Part shown: positions 32,307 to 32,931 of the stretch, piece by piece
Position numbering within the stretch: position 1 is the stretch's first letter
Layout: the number at the start of each line of letters is the position of its first letter
Assembly: GCF_009765685.1 (NCBI RefSeq)
Contig: NZ_LMUY01000037.1
Location: forward strand, 34,952-67,882
Direction: 5' to 3'
Source: Acidisphaera sp. L21
Lineage (GTDB): Bacteria; Pseudomonadota; Alphaproteobacteria; Acetobacterales; Acetobacteraceae
DNA: 32,931 bases
Made by a program: the position numbers and the translations under genes
Notes under the pieces: model-generated
What the model saw: the letters and a program-made list of their open reading frames with translations, nothing else
Database searches by the model: none
Told to the model about the DNA's origin: nothing

Positions 32307-32931
32307 TTACTCGGCGGCTCGGCGTTGGCCCTGGACGCTGGCCTCGATGGTGCGCAGGGTGCGAGCGAACAGGTCGATCGCCTCGTCCACGCCAGCGTCA
32401 TCGATGATCAGTGGTGGGCAGAAGCCGATCGTGTCGCCCATGGCACGGATGATCAGGCCGTTACGCAACGCCTCGGCGTCGAATCGAGCGCCAACTTTCA
32501 ACGCCGGGTCGAAAGCAGTGCGGCTGGCCGGGTCGGCCACCAATTCCACACCCAGCATCAGCCCGGCGCCGCGTACCTGGCCCACGATACCGGATTGGGC
32601 AGCCACGCCCTCCAGCCCGTTGCGCAGCCGCGCACCCATCTGGCGCACATGCGCCACGACGTCCATCTCCTCGTAGATGCGGATGGCTTCCAGTGCGATC
32701 GCACAGCCGACCGGGTGGCCGGAGTTGGTGAAGCCGTGGCCGAACAACTCGCCCTTGGCATCCATTCGCGCCAGCGCATCCAGGATCGGGCGGCCGACCA
32801 GCACGGCGGAAATCGGGAAGTAGGAGGAGGACAGGCCCTTCGCCATCGCGATCATGTCGGGCTTCATGCCGATCGTCTGGCAGCCGAACCAATTGCCGGT
32901 GCGGCCGAAGCCGGTAACGACCTCGTCGCCC
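32307..32931 (-). CDS. Class III (omega) aminotransferase, C-terminal part, cut by window edge
   Basis: The visible 207 residues of a PLP-dependent aminotransferase, in frame from base 32930 with no start in the window. It opens within the PLP-binding motif GDEVVTGFGRTGNWFG and continues with the Schiff-base Lys in MIAMAKGLSSSYFPISAV, then FGHGFTNSGHPVGCAIALEA and RGAGLMLGVELV, all typical of omega-amino-acid/pyruvate transaminases. It is upstream in the same minus-strand operon as a binding protein and the second DMFase-like gene. An amine released by that amidohydrolase could be its substrate, which is inference. It differs in motif from the GSA-like aminotransferase at 22773-24146. Confidence 0.93.
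   Translation of the reverse strand, partial: GDEVVTGFGRTGNWFGCQTIGMKPDMIAMAKGLSSSYFPISAVLVGRPILDALARMDAKGELFGHGFTNSGHPVGCAIALEAIRIYEEMDVVAHVRQMGARLRNGLEGVAAQSGIVGQVRGAGLMLGVELVADPASRTAFDPALKVGARFDAEALRNGLIIRAMGDTIGFCPPLIIDDAGVDEAIDLFARTLRTIEASVQGQRRAAE

Noticed and set aside
1-32931. CRISPR array, tRNA, rRNA or insertion-sequence termini
   Set aside because: No regularly spaced repeats with unique spacers, no tRNA-like cloverleaf or rRNA segment, and no transposase with flanking inverted repeats were seen.

Overview
The window is GC-rich DNA from an alphaproteobacterium. The gene content fits Rhodospirillales/Acetobacteraceae best: a repABC-type RepA/RepB partition pair, a RepA_C-type plasmid initiator, many family-5 solute-binding proteins and N,N-dimethylformamidase-like proteins. 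This placement is inference and no rRNA or marker gene confirms it. The replication and partition module at about 4905-8523 shows that the window lies on a plasmid or chromid.

Layout. (1) 1-4893: a truncated family-5 ABC solute-binding protein (minus) faces a divergent operon (plus) of a DMFase large-subunit-like protein and DppB/DppC permeases; no ATPase genes follow. (2) 4905-8523: two parS-like palindromes, repA (ParA), repB (ParB), an origin with five iterons, and a RepA_C-family initiator. Two more iteron cores in inverted orientation lie on the initiator's start and just beyond its stop. (3) 8552-12896: hyuA-hyuB-SDR operon for hydantoin or oxoproline-type ring opening. (4) 12897-16527: an HTH/Ala-Pro-rich protein, glucose-6-phosphate dehydrogenase, a Lys/Ala-rich histone-H1-like protein and an AhpD-like protein. 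(5) 16593-21392: a tyrosine recombinase, an acyl-CoA dehydrogenase, two very small genes and an SF2 helicase. (6) 21389-26681: amidase and class III aminotransferase (minus) diverging from a BadF/GlcNAc-kinase-like gene and a Sec-exported family-5 binding protein (plus). (7) 26678-28488: an HTH regulator with a MmyB-like ligand domain, diverging from an atypical extended SDR. (8) 28485-32931: a minus-strand operon of aminotransferase (cut by the window edge), Tat-exported family-5 binding protein and a second DMFase-like protein.

The accessory content is dominated by uptake of small peptide- or amide-like compounds and cleavage of C-N bonds (two DMFase-like proteins, hydantoinase A/B, amidase, two class III aminotransferases). 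The most interesting signals are the composite replicon (repABC-style partition joined to an iteron/RepA_C origin), the two DMFase-like loci without a visible small subunit, the two-small-gene plus helicase module, and four convergent gene pairs that overlap by exactly four bases through shared stop codons.
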